The notes: a model not told the origin generated them from the letters alone. Shown: positions 7,361-14,718, numbered from the stretch's first letter. The stretch: 18,957 bases of DNA from JBQTIP01 sp052388025 (GCA_052388025.1 JBQTIP010000130.1:1-18957), one strand, 5' to 3'. Translations and numbers: made by a program.

Positions 7361-8070
7361 CGTAGGAGAGCGACCAGCCCATCAGGCCCCTCCACCACGA
7401 GGTCGGCCGCATCTAGAAGCGCGGGTGGCGTCTCGGCGCCGCGTACGGCCACCTTCACGCCCACCAGGCCGCCGGCGACCAGCCGGTCGATCGAGGCGAA
7501 GGCATCGAGGTCGGCCAGGTCGTCCCCGCCGTAAAGCGCGGCGCGAAGGGCCCCCTCGCCCACCAACCGCTCGATGGCGCCGCCCTTCAAGGCCCGATCC
7601 GCCGGCACGAGCTCGAGCACCATCTTGCCCTCGATCAGCTCGAGCCCGACGCCGGCGGCGATCGGCTCGAGCGCCGCGATCAAGAGCGCCCGAGCGCGGG
7701 CGGGATCCGACGCCTGGCGGTAGTGGACGGCGAGCGAGGCGCCCTTGTCCTCGACCCATGCCCCCGGAACCGCGCTCGCGGCCGCCTTCGTCCGGGAACC
7801 GAGGGCGATTGCGGGCTTTCGCGCATCGACCATCCCGTACAACCCCTCGTAGCGGACCCCCGGAACGGCGAGGAGCTCCTCCACCTCCTCTGCCCGGCGC
7901 CCGGAGACGATCGCCACGGTCCGGTAACGCCCGACCAGCGCTTCGACCGCCTCCCGAGCGCCGGGCGCCGGCCGTGCCAGCTCGGGACGAGCGACGATCG
8001 GCGCCAGGGAACCGTCGAAGTCGAGGAAGACGCCGGCCTCGCCCGCGCGCCCTCGGAGCTCGTGGAGGCT
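7348..8070 (-). CDS. otsB: Trehalose-6-phosphate phosphatase-like HAD, no normal start codon
   Basis: The frame encodes an about 240-residue OtsB-type HAD phosphatase, which would dephosphorylate trehalose 6-phosphate. Motif I reads VFLDFDGSLAPIV, motif II AIVSGRR, followed by WVEDKGASLAVHYR, a lysine in DRALKGGAI and motif IV YGGDDLADLDAF. All catalytic motifs are intact, but there is no ATG, GTG, TTG or CTG in this frame anywhere between motif I and well into the upstream gene. The first GTG, at 7917, would delete motif I. A GGAG ribosome site at 8078-8075 points to a start near codon CTC at 8067, one base from CTG. A sequencing error, a lost start or unusual initiation are possible. The coordinates give the frame from the first codon past the upstream stop; the true start is unknown. 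Confidence 0.82.
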   Translation of the reverse strand, partial: SLHELRGRAGEAGVFLDFDGSLAPIVARPELARPAPGAREAVEALVGRYRTVAIVSGRRAEEVEELLAVPGVRYEGLYGMVDARKPAIALGSRTKAAASAVPGAWVEDKGASLAVHYRQASDPARARALLIAALEPIAAGVGLELIEGKMVLELVPADRALKGGAIERLVGEGALRAALYGGDDLADLDAFASIDRLVAGGLVGVKVAVRGAETPPALLDAADLVVEGPDGLVALLRQLA

Positions 8071-8614
8071 ATTTCTCCGTCGCGGTGGCGTAGTCGTTGC
8101 CCAGGTAGATGGCGACCCGGACGGCTCGATCGATGTTCGACTCGGCCTCGAGGGGCGCGAGCTTCGCGTCGATGCCGAAGTCGGCGAAGAACCGGTCGAT
8201 GAGTTCCTGGGCGTTCACCCTCGCTTGCTCGTTCCGGTAGTACAGGGTCGTCGTCGTGACGGGGGACGGGGCATTGCCGAGCTGGGATGCGACCACCCCG
8301 AACCGCTCCTGCAGCTTGGTCGCCGTCGATGCGGCGAGGCCGCTCTCACTCGTGCCGTTGAGGACCGCTACGTTCAAGCCCTGGAGCTTGGCCGTCGGCG
8401 GGGACTTGGGCGTCTGGGTCGGGCTGGCCGACGGGGAAACGGTCGTGGTCGGTCCGCCATCGGGCAGCGTGCCCGTGCCGGAGTCCGGGAACGCCCTGCT
8501 GATCAAGACGACGCCCCCGACCACGAGGGCGATGATGACCGCGAACCTTATCGTGCTGGTGGCCAAGGAGAAGTAGAAGCTCCTCTTAGTCGGAGGCTCA
8601 TGCCTGCCGGACAT
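8069..8614 (-). CDS. Membrane-anchored LytR_C-domain protein
   Basis: This 181-residue protein has a short basic cytosolic N-terminus, one membrane helix at about residues 22-42 (FAVIIALVVGGVVLISRAF), a Thr/Pro/Ser linker at about 48-75, and an extracytoplasmic domain from about 78 to 175 matching the LytR/CpsA/Psr C-terminal domain (VAVLNGTSESGLA...). Proteins with only this domain occur in Actinobacteria; the mycobacterial example VirR (Rv0431) influences the cell envelope and vesicle release. It follows the DUF3263 gene by 11 bases, as I recall for Rv0430-Rv0431. The ATG at 8614 has a GGGGTAGG ribosome site. Its TAG stop is embedded at the start of the otsB frame. Confidence 0.87.
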   Translation of the reverse strand: MSGRHEPPTKRSFYFSLATSTIRFAVIIALVVGGVVLISRAFPDSGTGTLPDGGPTTTVSPSASPTQTPKSPPTAKLQGLNVAVLNGTSESGLAASTATKLQERFGVVASQLGNAPSPVTTTTLYYRNEQARVNAQELIDRFFADFGIDAKLAPLEAESNIDRAVRVAIYLGNDYATATEK

Positions 8615-8625
8615 CCTACCCCGGC

Positions 8626-8919
8626 CTACAGCTCAAGCCCAAGCCGCCTCGCGTAGCGCTTTCGCCGGCGCGTCTCTCGCAGCCGTCGCAGGCGCCGCAC
8701 GAGCATGGGGTCATATGCGAGGGCATCCGGCAGGTCGATGGTGCGGTTCAGGAGCTGATGGTAGCGGGCGGCCGACAGCCCGAAGCGCTCACGGACGGCG
8801 CGCTCCTTGGGGCCGGGGTCCCTCCACCAGTCGCGCTCGAAGTCGAGGATATCCCGGCTTCGCTCATCCAGTCCGTCGGACCGGCTCGCCGGGGCATCAC
8901 CGGAGGGGGTCGTGCTCAC
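8626..8919 (-). CDS. DUF3263 protein
   Basis: This 97-residue basic protein matches DUF3263, an actinobacterial family of unknown function. The signature parts are RDILDFERDWWRDPGPKERA near residues 22-41, LSAARYHQLLNRTID near 48-62 and DPMLVRRLRRLRETRRRKR near 70-88. The middle looks like a helix-turn-helix (AVRERFGLSAARYHQLL), which together with the basic C-terminal helix suggests a nucleic-acid contact, but no function is established. The GTG at 8919 fits because a -10-like TAGCCT ends 6 bases before it, consistent with a leaderless transcript. It is 11 bases upstream of the LytR_C gene, so the two form an operon. Confidence 0.9.
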   Translation of the reverse strand: MSTTPSGDAPASRSDGLDERSRDILDFERDWWRDPGPKERAVRERFGLSAARYHQLLNRTIDLPDALAYDPMLVRRLRRLRETRRRKRYARRLGLEL

Positions 8920-8925
8920 CGTCCG

Positions 8926-8931
8926 AGGCTA
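8926..8931 (-). promoter_or_regulatory. -10 box of the DUF3263 gene, likely leaderless
   Basis: On the minus strand TAGCCT is followed by six bases (CGGACG) and then the GTG start. This spacing puts the transcription start on the first codon. There is no Shine-Dalgarno sequence before the GTG, which supports leaderless translation. Confidence 0.4.
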
Positions 8932-8994
8932 GCAAGCGGCGCCGACGGTTCAAGCACCCGAGGGCAACCGAACGTCCCGACGGCGCTAGGGGTG

Positions 8995-10239
8995 CTAAGG
9001 GTACAGGCCGCGGGTCTTGTGCGCCTCCGCGACGCGAGAGACACCGAGTATCGTGGCGGCCAGCCGCATCGGCACCTTGCGCTTCTCCGCCAGCGCCAGC
9101 ACGTCTCCGTAGGAGTGCTCCATCATGGTGCGGAGCCTGGCGTTCACCTCGTCCTCGGTCCAGAAGAACGCCTGGATGTCCTGCACCCACTCGAAGTACG
9201 AGACCGTGACCCCGCCCGAGTTCGCCAGGATGTCGGGCACCACCAGGACGCCGCGGTCGTGGAGGATCTGGTCGGCCTCCGGGGTGGTGGGTCCGTTCGC
9301 GCCCTCAACGATGACGGTAGCCTTCACCCGGTCGGCGTTCTTCGCCGTCAGCTCGCCCTCGAGCGCGCAGGGGATCAGGACGTCGCAGTCGCCCGTGAGC
9401 AGATCCTCGTTCGTGATGGGCTCGCTGCCGTCGAACCCCGCCACGCTGCCCGTCTCGGCTTTGTGGGCGGAGAGGTCGACGGGAGACAGGCCGGCCGGGT
9501 TGTACACGCCGCCCCTGGAGTCGGAGGCCGCCACGATCTTGCAGCCGAGGTCGAACAGGAGCTGCGCGGCGACTCCGCCCACATTGCCGTAGCCCTGGAT
9601 CGCCACGCGCGTGTCCTCCACCGCCATGCCGAGATGCTTCATGGTCGCGGAGGTCGCGTACATCACGCCGCGACCGGTCGCCTCCTCTCGTCCGAGGGAA
9701 CCCCCAACCGAGACCGGCTTGCCGGTGACCACGCCCGGGACGGAGTACCCCACGTTCATCGAGTACGTGTCCATGATCCAGGCCATGATCTGAGGATTGG
9801 TCCCCACGTCGGGCGCCGGGATGTCGCGCTCCGGGCCCACGAGAGGCAGGATCTCGGCCGCGTACCTGCGCGTCATCCGCTCGAGTTCCCCGAGGGAGAG
9901 CCGCTTGGGATCGATCGCCACACCGCCCTTGGCCCCACCGTAGGGGATGCCGACGATGGCGCACTTCCAGGTCATCCACATGGCTAGGGCCTTCACCTCG
10001 TCCACGTCGACATCCGGGTGGTATCGGATGCCGCCCTTGGACGGGCCCCGTGTGGTGTTGTGATGGACCCGATAGCCAGTGAACACCCTCACAGACCCGT
10101 CGTCCATCCTGGTCGGCACGGCCACCGTCAAGATCCGCTTGGGCTGTCGCAGCACCTCATGGACGCCCGGATCGAGCTCCATGGTGCGCGCCGCCTCATC
10201 CAGCTGCGAAAGGGCAGCCTCCCAGGCTGATGCGGCCAT
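8995..10239 (-). CDS. gdhA: Glutamate dehydrogenase (Glu/Leu/Phe/Val family)
   Basis: This 414-residue enzyme is the size of the short hexameric glutamate dehydrogenases, which interconvert glutamate and 2-oxoglutarate plus ammonia in the cytosol. The substrate-binding half contains GPSKGGIRYHP with K68, K92 in MTWKCA, and the catalytic-lysine loop PYGGAKGGV with K104. The second half has a dinucleotide-binding GYGNVGG motif and the EGANGPTTPEAD segment typical of GDH. NAD or NADP use cannot be told by eye, and leucine or phenylalanine dehydrogenase is less likely given the length. The ATG at 10239 has an AAAGGAG ribosome site 7 bases upstream. The longer open frame beyond it is unused. It is divergent from the GAF-PAS kinase gene across a 157-base gap. 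Confidence 0.95.
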   Translation of the reverse strand: MAASAWEAALSQLDEAARTMELDPGVHEVLRQPKRILTVAVPTRMDDGSVRVFTGYRVHHNTTRGPSKGGIRYHPDVDVDEVKALAMWMTWKCAIVGIPYGGAKGGVAIDPKRLSLGELERMTRRYAAEILPLVGPERDIPAPDVGTNPQIMAWIMDTYSMNVGYSVPGVVTGKPVSVGGSLGREEATGRGVMYATSATMKHLGMAVEDTRVAIQGYGNVGGVAAQLLFDLGCKIVAASDSRGGVYNPAGLSPVDLSAHKAETGSVAGFDGSEPITNEDLLTGDCDVLIPCALEGELTAKNADRVKATVIVEGANGPTTPEADQILHDRGVLVVPDILANSGGVTVSYFEWVQDIQAFFWTEDEVNARLRTMMEHSYGDVLALAEKRKVPMRLAATILGVSRVAEAHKTRGLYP

Positions 10240-10273
10240 CCACGGTCTCCTTTCGCCTGCAATTGGGCAGCGA

Positions 10274-10279
10274 AGTCTA
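10274..10279 (-). promoter_or_regulatory. -10-like box of the glutamate dehydrogenase gene
   Basis: TAGACT on the minus strand lies 34 bases before the ATG and would give a leader of about 28 bases that includes the AAAGGAG ribosome site. No -35 box is seen at the expected distance, so an activator-dependent or non-standard promoter is possible. Confidence 0.35.
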
Positions 10280-10363
10280 GCAATACGCGCCGCCCCGGGA
10301 GATCGTCTGTTCGACCCGGATTTGAGTCGGGGGGCACACCTGCCGAATGAATAGCGAGGCCGC

Positions 10364-10385
10364 GCGAGCCGACCGCGAGCCGACC
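10364..10385. repeat. Perfect 11-bp tandem repeat before the GAF-PAS kinase gene
   Basis: GCGAGCCGACC is repeated twice without a gap and ends two bases before the GGAGAGGG ribosome site of the kinase gene at 10397. The 11-bp period equals one helical turn, as in tandem regulator sites, but chance slippage in GC-rich sequence is equally possible. Confidence 0.5.
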
Positions 10386-10396
10386 CGGAGAGGGAA

Positions 10397-12586
10397 ATGA
10401 TCGAAGCCGAGAGCTCAGCACACGCCGCGGTGATCGAGCGCGATCTCCGCTCGGTCGCCCAGCTCAAGATGCTCCACAGCCTGGCGCCACGGCTCAACCG
10501 GCTGAACGACGTGAAGGAGATCGGTGAGGCGATCACGGCCGAGCTGAAGACGCTCATCGACTACCACAACTGCCGCGTCTACCTGCTCGCCGACGACAAC
10601 TACACCCTGGTACCGATCGCCTTCCGGGGCGAGCTCCTCGAGTACGAGGGCGAGACCTATGAGGAGCTGCTCACCCATGTGGGCGAGGGCATCACCGGCC
10701 ACGCCGCCGCGACGCGGGTGTCCTTCTACACGCCCAATGCGGAGCAGGTGCCATTCGCGGTCCACATCGAGGGAACGCCCGTTGTCGACGAGTCGATGCT
10801 CGCCGTCCCCATGCTCTACGGGGACCGTGTGATCGGCGTCATCGTCCTCTCCAAGCTCGGCATCGACCTGTTCGACGAGGAGGAGGACACCCGCGTGCTT
10901 GAGGTGCTCGCCTCGCACGCCGCGGTCGCGTTCGAGAACGCGCGCCTCTTCCAGTCCCAGCGCGAGGCCGCGGAGACCTCGTCAGCGCTGCTCGGGCTGT
11001 CGCAGGCGCTCACCGGCGTCAACGACATCCACGCGGTGCTGAAGGAGGCCGTCGATGCCATCCCATCCATGCTGCGAGGTTCGGCGACCGCCGCGTACCA
11101 ACGAGACCCGGACTCGGGGATCCTCCGCCTGGTGCACCAACAGGGCTTGGATCCAACCAGGCTCCACGACCCGGACTCCAGGCTGGATGTGGAGCCCGAC
11201 ATGGCGGCGCGGTTCCTGATCTCCGTGCAGGAGCCGTTCATCCTCACGAAGGACGTCGTAGCCACCGTGCCACCCGAGTATCACCTGGCGGACGAGATCT
11301 GCGATGTGCTCGTGGCCCCCCTTCGCTGGGAGCCGGACGGGTTCGGGGCCATCGTCGTGCTGGCTCCGGACGCCGGCTCGAGCTTCTCGGACACCGACCT
11401 GCAACTGGCGCGAGGCATCGCCGACATAACGTCGCTCGCGCTGGGGAACGCGCGGCGGTTCCACGAGCAGGGCCGATTCCACGAGCTGGTGGAGAGCCTC
11501 GAGGCCATCTTCTGGGAGGCCGACGCCGCGAGCCTCCATTTCTCGTTCCTCTCTCGCCGCGCCACGCAGATCCTTGGGCCGGCGGTGCAGCAGTGGATGG
11601 TGGAGCCTCGGACCTGGGGCGACCACGTACACCCGTCGGACCAAGAGCAGGCGCTCGCCACGTTCCGCGCCGCGATCGCGGCCGGCGGGGACCACAGCTT
11701 GGAGTACCGCGCCGTCGGTTGGGAGGGCCAGGCCATCTGGCTGCGCGACCAGGTCCACGTCGTGCGCGACGCGAAGGGCGGCACCCGGCTGCTGCGCGGG
11801 CTCATGGTCGACATCACCGAGCGAAAGCTGGCCGAGCAGGCTCTGCGGAACAGCGAGCAGACGTACTCGGAGGCTTTCAGGCGGGAGCGCGAAGCGACGC
11901 AGCAGCTCAGGTCGCTCGATGAGATGAAGAACACGTTCCTCGAGGCCGTGTCCCACGACCTCCGGACGCCGCTCACGTCGATCCTGGGCTCCGCTCTCAC
12001 GCTGGAGCAGAACGGCCGGAACCTCCCACCGGAGGACTCGCTCGACCTCGTGCAGCGGATCGCCGCCAACGCCCGCAAGCTCGAGCGCCTCCTCTCCGAC
12101 CTCCTGGACCTCGATCGCCTGCAACGCGGCATCGTCTCCCCCCAGCGACGGCCGACGGACGTGGGCGCCCTCCTCCGGCAGGCGATCGAGGAATCGGAGC
12201 TGCTCGGTGACCGCCGCGTCGAGGTCGAGACCGACTCGGTCGTCGCCTCGATCGATGCGGCGAAGGTCGAGCGGATCGTCGAGAACCTCCTGGCGAACGC
12301 GGCCCGCCACACCCCGCCGGGAACGCGCCTTTGGGTTCGCTCCGGCCGGAACGGCGGCGGCGTACTGATCGTGGTCGAAGACGAGGGGCCCGGCGTGCCC
12401 TCCGGCATGCGGGAGGCGATCTTCGAGCCGTTTCGCCAGGTGCCGGGCTCGTCCAGTCACTCCCCTGGAGTCGGGGTCGGGCTGTCGCTCGTCGGGCGCT
12501 TCGCCGAGCTGCACGGCGGGCGGGCTTGGGTGGAGGACCGGCCCGGCGGCGGCGCGTCGTTCCGCGTTTTCCTGCCGGACGCGTAG
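10397..12586 (+). CDS. GAF-GAF-PAS sensor histidine kinase
   Basis: This 729-residue soluble sensor kinase has two GAF domains at about residues 35-185 and 200-350, a PAS domain with a PAC tail at about 364-475 (ending GLMVDITERKLAEQAL), a short coiled coil, a HisKA domain from about 505 with H520 in SHDLRTP, and a HATPase_c domain from about 618 with N630 in ENLLANAARHTP and the G boxes DEGPG and GVGVGLSLV. No membrane helix is visible, so it probably senses an internal signal or ligand. The ligand is unknown; no conserved heme or bilin cysteine was recognised. The ATG at 10397 follows GGAGAGGG. It is an orphan: the downstream OmpR-type regulator has its own overlapping kinase. The lone receiver protein at 4156 may be its partner, by inference. 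Confidence 0.93.
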   Translation: MIEAESSAHAAVIERDLRSVAQLKMLHSLAPRLNRLNDVKEIGEAITAELKTLIDYHNCRVYLLADDNYTLVPIAFRGELLEYEGETYEELLTHVGEGITGHAAATRVSFYTPNAEQVPFAVHIEGTPVVDESMLAVPMLYGDRVIGVIVLSKLGIDLFDEEEDTRVLEVLASHAAVAFENARLFQSQREAAETSSALLGLSQALTGVNDIHAVLKEAVDAIPSMLRGSATAAYQRDPDSGILRLVHQQGLDPTRLHDPDSRLDVEPDMAARFLISVQEPFILTKDVVATVPPEYHLADEICDVLVAPLRWEPDGFGAIVVLAPDAGSSFSDTDLQLARGIADITSLALGNARRFHEQGRFHELVESLEAIFWEADAASLHFSFLSRRATQILGPAVQQWMVEPRTWGDHVHPSDQEQALATFRAAIAAGGDHSLEYRAVGWEGQAIWLRDQVHVVRDAKGGTRLLRGLMVDITERKLAEQALRNSEQTYSEAFRREREATQQLRSLDEMKNTFLEAVSHDLRTPLTSILGSALTLEQNGRNLPPEDSLDLVQRIAANARKLERLLSDLLDLDRLQRGIVSPQRRPTDVGALLRQAIEESELLGDRRVEVETDSVVASIDAAKVERIVENLLANAARHTPPGTRLWVRSGRNGGGVLIVVEDEGPGVPSGMREAIFEPFRQVPGSSSHSPGVGVGLSLVGRFAELHGGRAWVEDRPGGGASFRVFLPDA

Positions 12587-12601
12587 CAGCGTCCGAGCCG
12601 C

Positions 12602-12627
12602 TTACACGCCTCTTACCCGGCGGTTAC
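12602..12627. promoter_or_regulatory. Three TTAC direct repeats in 11-bp phase, putative OmpR-type operator
   Basis: TTAC occurs at 12602, 12613 and 12624, exactly 11 bases apart, in the gap before the OmpR-type regulator gene. An 11-bp direct-repeat period is the normal geometry of OmpR/PhoB-family sites, each half bound by one monomer. The same TTAC-N7-TTAC arrangement recurs upstream of the secreted protein gene at 14788. Binding by the neighbouring regulator is inferred. Confidence 0.6.
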
Positions 12628-12701
12628 GGGCAACTGCCGCTCCACTCGGAAGCTTCGGATGGAATGGGGCGAGGTGACGCGGCGGAGCCCGTGGCCGGGC
12701 C

Positions 12702-12707
12702 TACGAT
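12702..12707 (+). promoter_or_regulatory. -10 box of the OmpR-type regulator gene, likely leaderless
   Basis: TACGAT is followed by six bases (GAGGCG) and then the ATG at 12714, the same spacing as for the DUF3263 gene. No useful Shine-Dalgarno sequence is present, so a leaderless mRNA is the simplest reading. Confidence 0.4.
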
Positions 12708-12713
12708 GAGGCG

Positions 12714-13382
12714 ATGAGTGGAACCATCCTGCTGGTGGAGGACGAGCAGAGCATCGGCTCGCTCGTGCGATCGTATCTGGATCGAGACGGGTTTCAGGTC
12801 GTGTGGGTCCGGTCGGGTGAGGAGGCCATGGCCGAGCTCCCACGCCACCCCGTCCGGCTGGTCGTGCTGGACATCGGGCTGCCGGGGACCGACGGCCTCG
12901 AGGTCTGCAGGACCATCCGCGCAAGGTCGAGCGTGCCGATCATCATGCTCACGGCTCGCGATGAGGAGGCCGATCGCGTGGCCGGCCTGGAGGTCGGGGC
13001 CGACGACTACGTATCGAAGCCCTTCTCGCCCAGGGAGCTGGTGGCACGGATCAAGGCCGTGCTGCGGCGGGTCGAGCCGCAGGCGCGGGCCGACGTGCTG
13101 GTGTTGGGATCGGTGACCCTCGCGAAGAGTGCCCGAGAGGTAAGGGTCGAAGGCCGTGAGGTCGAGCTGACCGCGAAGGAGTTCGACCTCCTGCTTCACC
13201 TCATGGAGAACCCGGGGGTCGTGCTCTCGCGCGAGACGTTGCTCGACCGCGTCTGGGGGATGGCCTATCCGGGCGAGACCAGGACCGTGGACGTGCACGT
13301 GGGCCAGGTGCGTCGAAAGCTGGGCATTCCCGCTCTCATCCGCACGGTCCGTGGGGCCGGCTACAAGGCCACCCCGCCGTGA
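12714..13382 (+). CDS. OmpR/PhoB-family response regulator
   Basis: This 222-residue two-domain regulator has a receiver domain at about 4-116 with the acidic pocket E9, D10, phosphorylation site D53 in VVLDIGLPGTDG, switch threonine T80 in MLTARDE and K102 in SKPF, followed by a winged-helix DNA-binding domain at about 128-220 (LTAKEFDLLLHLMENPG, VDVHVGQVRRKLG, IRTVRGAGY). It would be phosphorylated by the kinase encoded next, with which it overlaps by 4 bases. The TTAC-repeat site about 90-110 bases upstream of the ATG suggests autoregulation. The target signal cannot be read from sequence; comparison with PhoB, MtrA or CseB does not single one out. Confidence 0.95.
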   Translation: MSGTILLVEDEQSIGSLVRSYLDRDGFQVVWVRSGEEAMAELPRHPVRLVVLDIGLPGTDGLEVCRTIRARSSVPIIMLTARDEEADRVAGLEVGADDYVSKPFSPRELVARIKAVLRRVEPQARADVLVLGSVTLAKSAREVRVEGREVELTAKEFDLLLHLMENPGVVLSRETLLDRVWGMAYPGETRTVDVHVGQVRRKLGIPALIRTVRGAGYKATPP

Positions 13383-14698
13383 GAACGCTTCGAGGACGTC
13401 TGCTCGCCTACTTCGGGCTCGCCGTAGCGGTCTCCTCGATCTTGACCGTCCTGGTGGCAGGGTTCCTCTCGCGACGAATCATCGACCGTCAGGCGCTGAG
13501 GGTCCTGGAGCGCCAAGTCGAGGTGGCGGCCGCCGGCCTCGAGAGCGAGAACCCCGCGGCCGAGAAGGGCCTCGGCGTCCTCTTCCGGAGCCAGGGGTTG
13601 CTCTTGCTCCTTACCTCGGCGCCGGTTGGAGAGGGTGCCGCGCTCCGGTCGAGGGCGCTTTCGACCGGAGCGCCGTCCGGGAAGATCGAGGTCCTCGGGC
13701 GTGGGTTCTTCTTCGCCGTCGCCGACACGTCGGAGGGGCCCATCGTGCTCACGCGACCGGCGAACCTCCGATCGAGCGATTGGGGTCCCTACGTGGCGAT
13801 CCTCGTCGTGGCGGGCACCGGGGGCGGGCTGGTGGCGGTCGGGCTCTCGTTCTTCCTGGCGAGGCGGATCTCGCGGCCGCTCGGACAGGTCTCCGACGCG
13901 GGCCGGCGGCTCGCGGCCGGAGAGCTGGACGCTCGCGTCCCGGTCGAGAGCCGCGACGAGCTCGGCGTACTTGCCTCATCCTTCAACGAAATGGCCGAGC
14001 AGCTCGCGATGTCGCGCGACGTGGAGCGCGCGTTCCTGATGTCGGTCAGCCACGAGCTGAAGACGCCCCTGACCGCGATCCGCGGCTATGCGGAGGCGCT
14101 CGGCGATGGGGCCACCACCGCGGAGGAGGCGGGGGCGGTGATCGGTCGGGAGGCCGATCGCCTGGAACGACTGGTCCGCGACCTCCTCGATCTCGCCAAG
14201 CTCGACCAGCGGCAGTTCTCCGTCGCCCGTGAGCCGCTCGACCTAGCCGACGTCGTTCGGGAGGTCGAGCACCGCCACGCGGCTCGGGCCGGCGAGTTCG
14301 GCGTCGCCCTCTCGGTCGGCGCCCACGAGCCGGCGCCTGCGATGGGCGATCGGGATCGCATGGTTCAGGTGGTCTCGAACCTCGTGGAGAACGCGCTGCG
14401 GTTCACGCCCGCCGGCGGAAGCGTGCTGATCGGGGCGAGCGAAGGGCTCGTCACCGTCGAAGACACAGGCCCCGGCCTGGCACCGGAGGACCTCCCGCTT
14501 GCCTTCGATCGGTTCTTCCTCCACGAGCGATACAGGGCCGATCGCCCGGTCGGATCCGGGCTGGGGCTCGCCATCGTGAAGGAGCTCGTGCAGGCCATGG
14601 GCGGCACCGTCTCCGTCCAGAGCGAGCCGGGCGCCGGCGCCGTCTTCCGGATTCGGCTGCCCTCCTCCGGCGACGCTCTCCCACCGCCGGCAGCCTGA
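13379..14698 (+). CDS. Membrane sensor histidine kinase (HAMP type)
   Basis: This 439-residue kinase has a first membrane helix at about residues 8-30, an extracytoplasmic sensor region of about 105 residues, a second helix at about 138-163, a HAMP linker to about 212 (ISRPLGQVSDAGRRLAAGELDARV), a HisKA domain with H225 in SVSHELKTP, and a HATPase_c domain (NLVENALRFTP, DTGPG, GSGLGLAIVKELV). It is the cognate kinase of the preceding regulator: its GTG overlaps the regulator's TGA as GTGA, implying coupled translation. The sensor region is small, has no cysteine pair and matches no domain I can name. The downstream secreted DUF5666-like protein could act on the same side of the membrane. Confidence 0.95.
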   Translation: MRTLRGRLLAYFGLAVAVSSILTVLVAGFLSRRIIDRQALRVLERQVEVAAAGLESENPAAEKGLGVLFRSQGLLLLLTSAPVGEGAALRSRALSTGAPSGKIEVLGRGFFFAVADTSEGPIVLTRPANLRSSDWGPYVAILVVAGTGGGLVAVGLSFFLARRISRPLGQVSDAGRRLAAGELDARVPVESRDELGVLASSFNEMAEQLAMSRDVERAFLMSVSHELKTPLTAIRGYAEALGDGATTAEEAGAVIGREADRLERLVRDLLDLAKLDQRQFSVAREPLDLADVVREVEHRHAARAGEFGVALSVGAHEPAPAMGDRDRMVQVVSNLVENALRFTPAGGSVLIGASEGLVTVEDTGPGLAPEDLPLAFDRFFLHERYRADRPVGSGLGLAIVKELVQAMGGTVSVQSEPGAGAVFRIRLPSSGDALPPPAA

Positions 14699-14703
14699 AT
14701 CCC

Positions 14704-14718
14704 TTACCCAGCCTTTAC
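14704..14718. promoter_or_regulatory. Two TTAC direct repeats in 11-bp phase, putative OmpR-type operator
   Basis: TTAC at 14704 and 14715 repeats the 11-bp spacing seen before the regulator gene. A -10-like TAGAAC lies at 14745-14750 and no -35 box precedes it, so the repeats would centre near -46 relative to the predicted transcription start, where OmpR/PhoB-type activators replace a missing -35. The controlled gene would be the secreted protein at 14788. Confidence 0.55.

Noticed and set aside
8920..8994. Possible terminator between glutamate dehydrogenase and the DUF3263 gene
   Set aside because: The GCGCCGTCGG-like segments are not complementary to each other and no T run follows.
8758..9987. 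409-residue plus-strand frame opposite glutamate dehydrogenase
   Set aside because: It spans the gap and two real minus-strand genes, and its translation is Arg/His/Val-rich without any family signature.
10982..12514. Long minus-strand open frames (510 and 375 residues) opposite the GAF-PAS kinase gene
   Set aside because: The plus-strand kinase has full domain structure and catalytic motifs; the antisense frames are low-complexity and Arg/Ser-rich.
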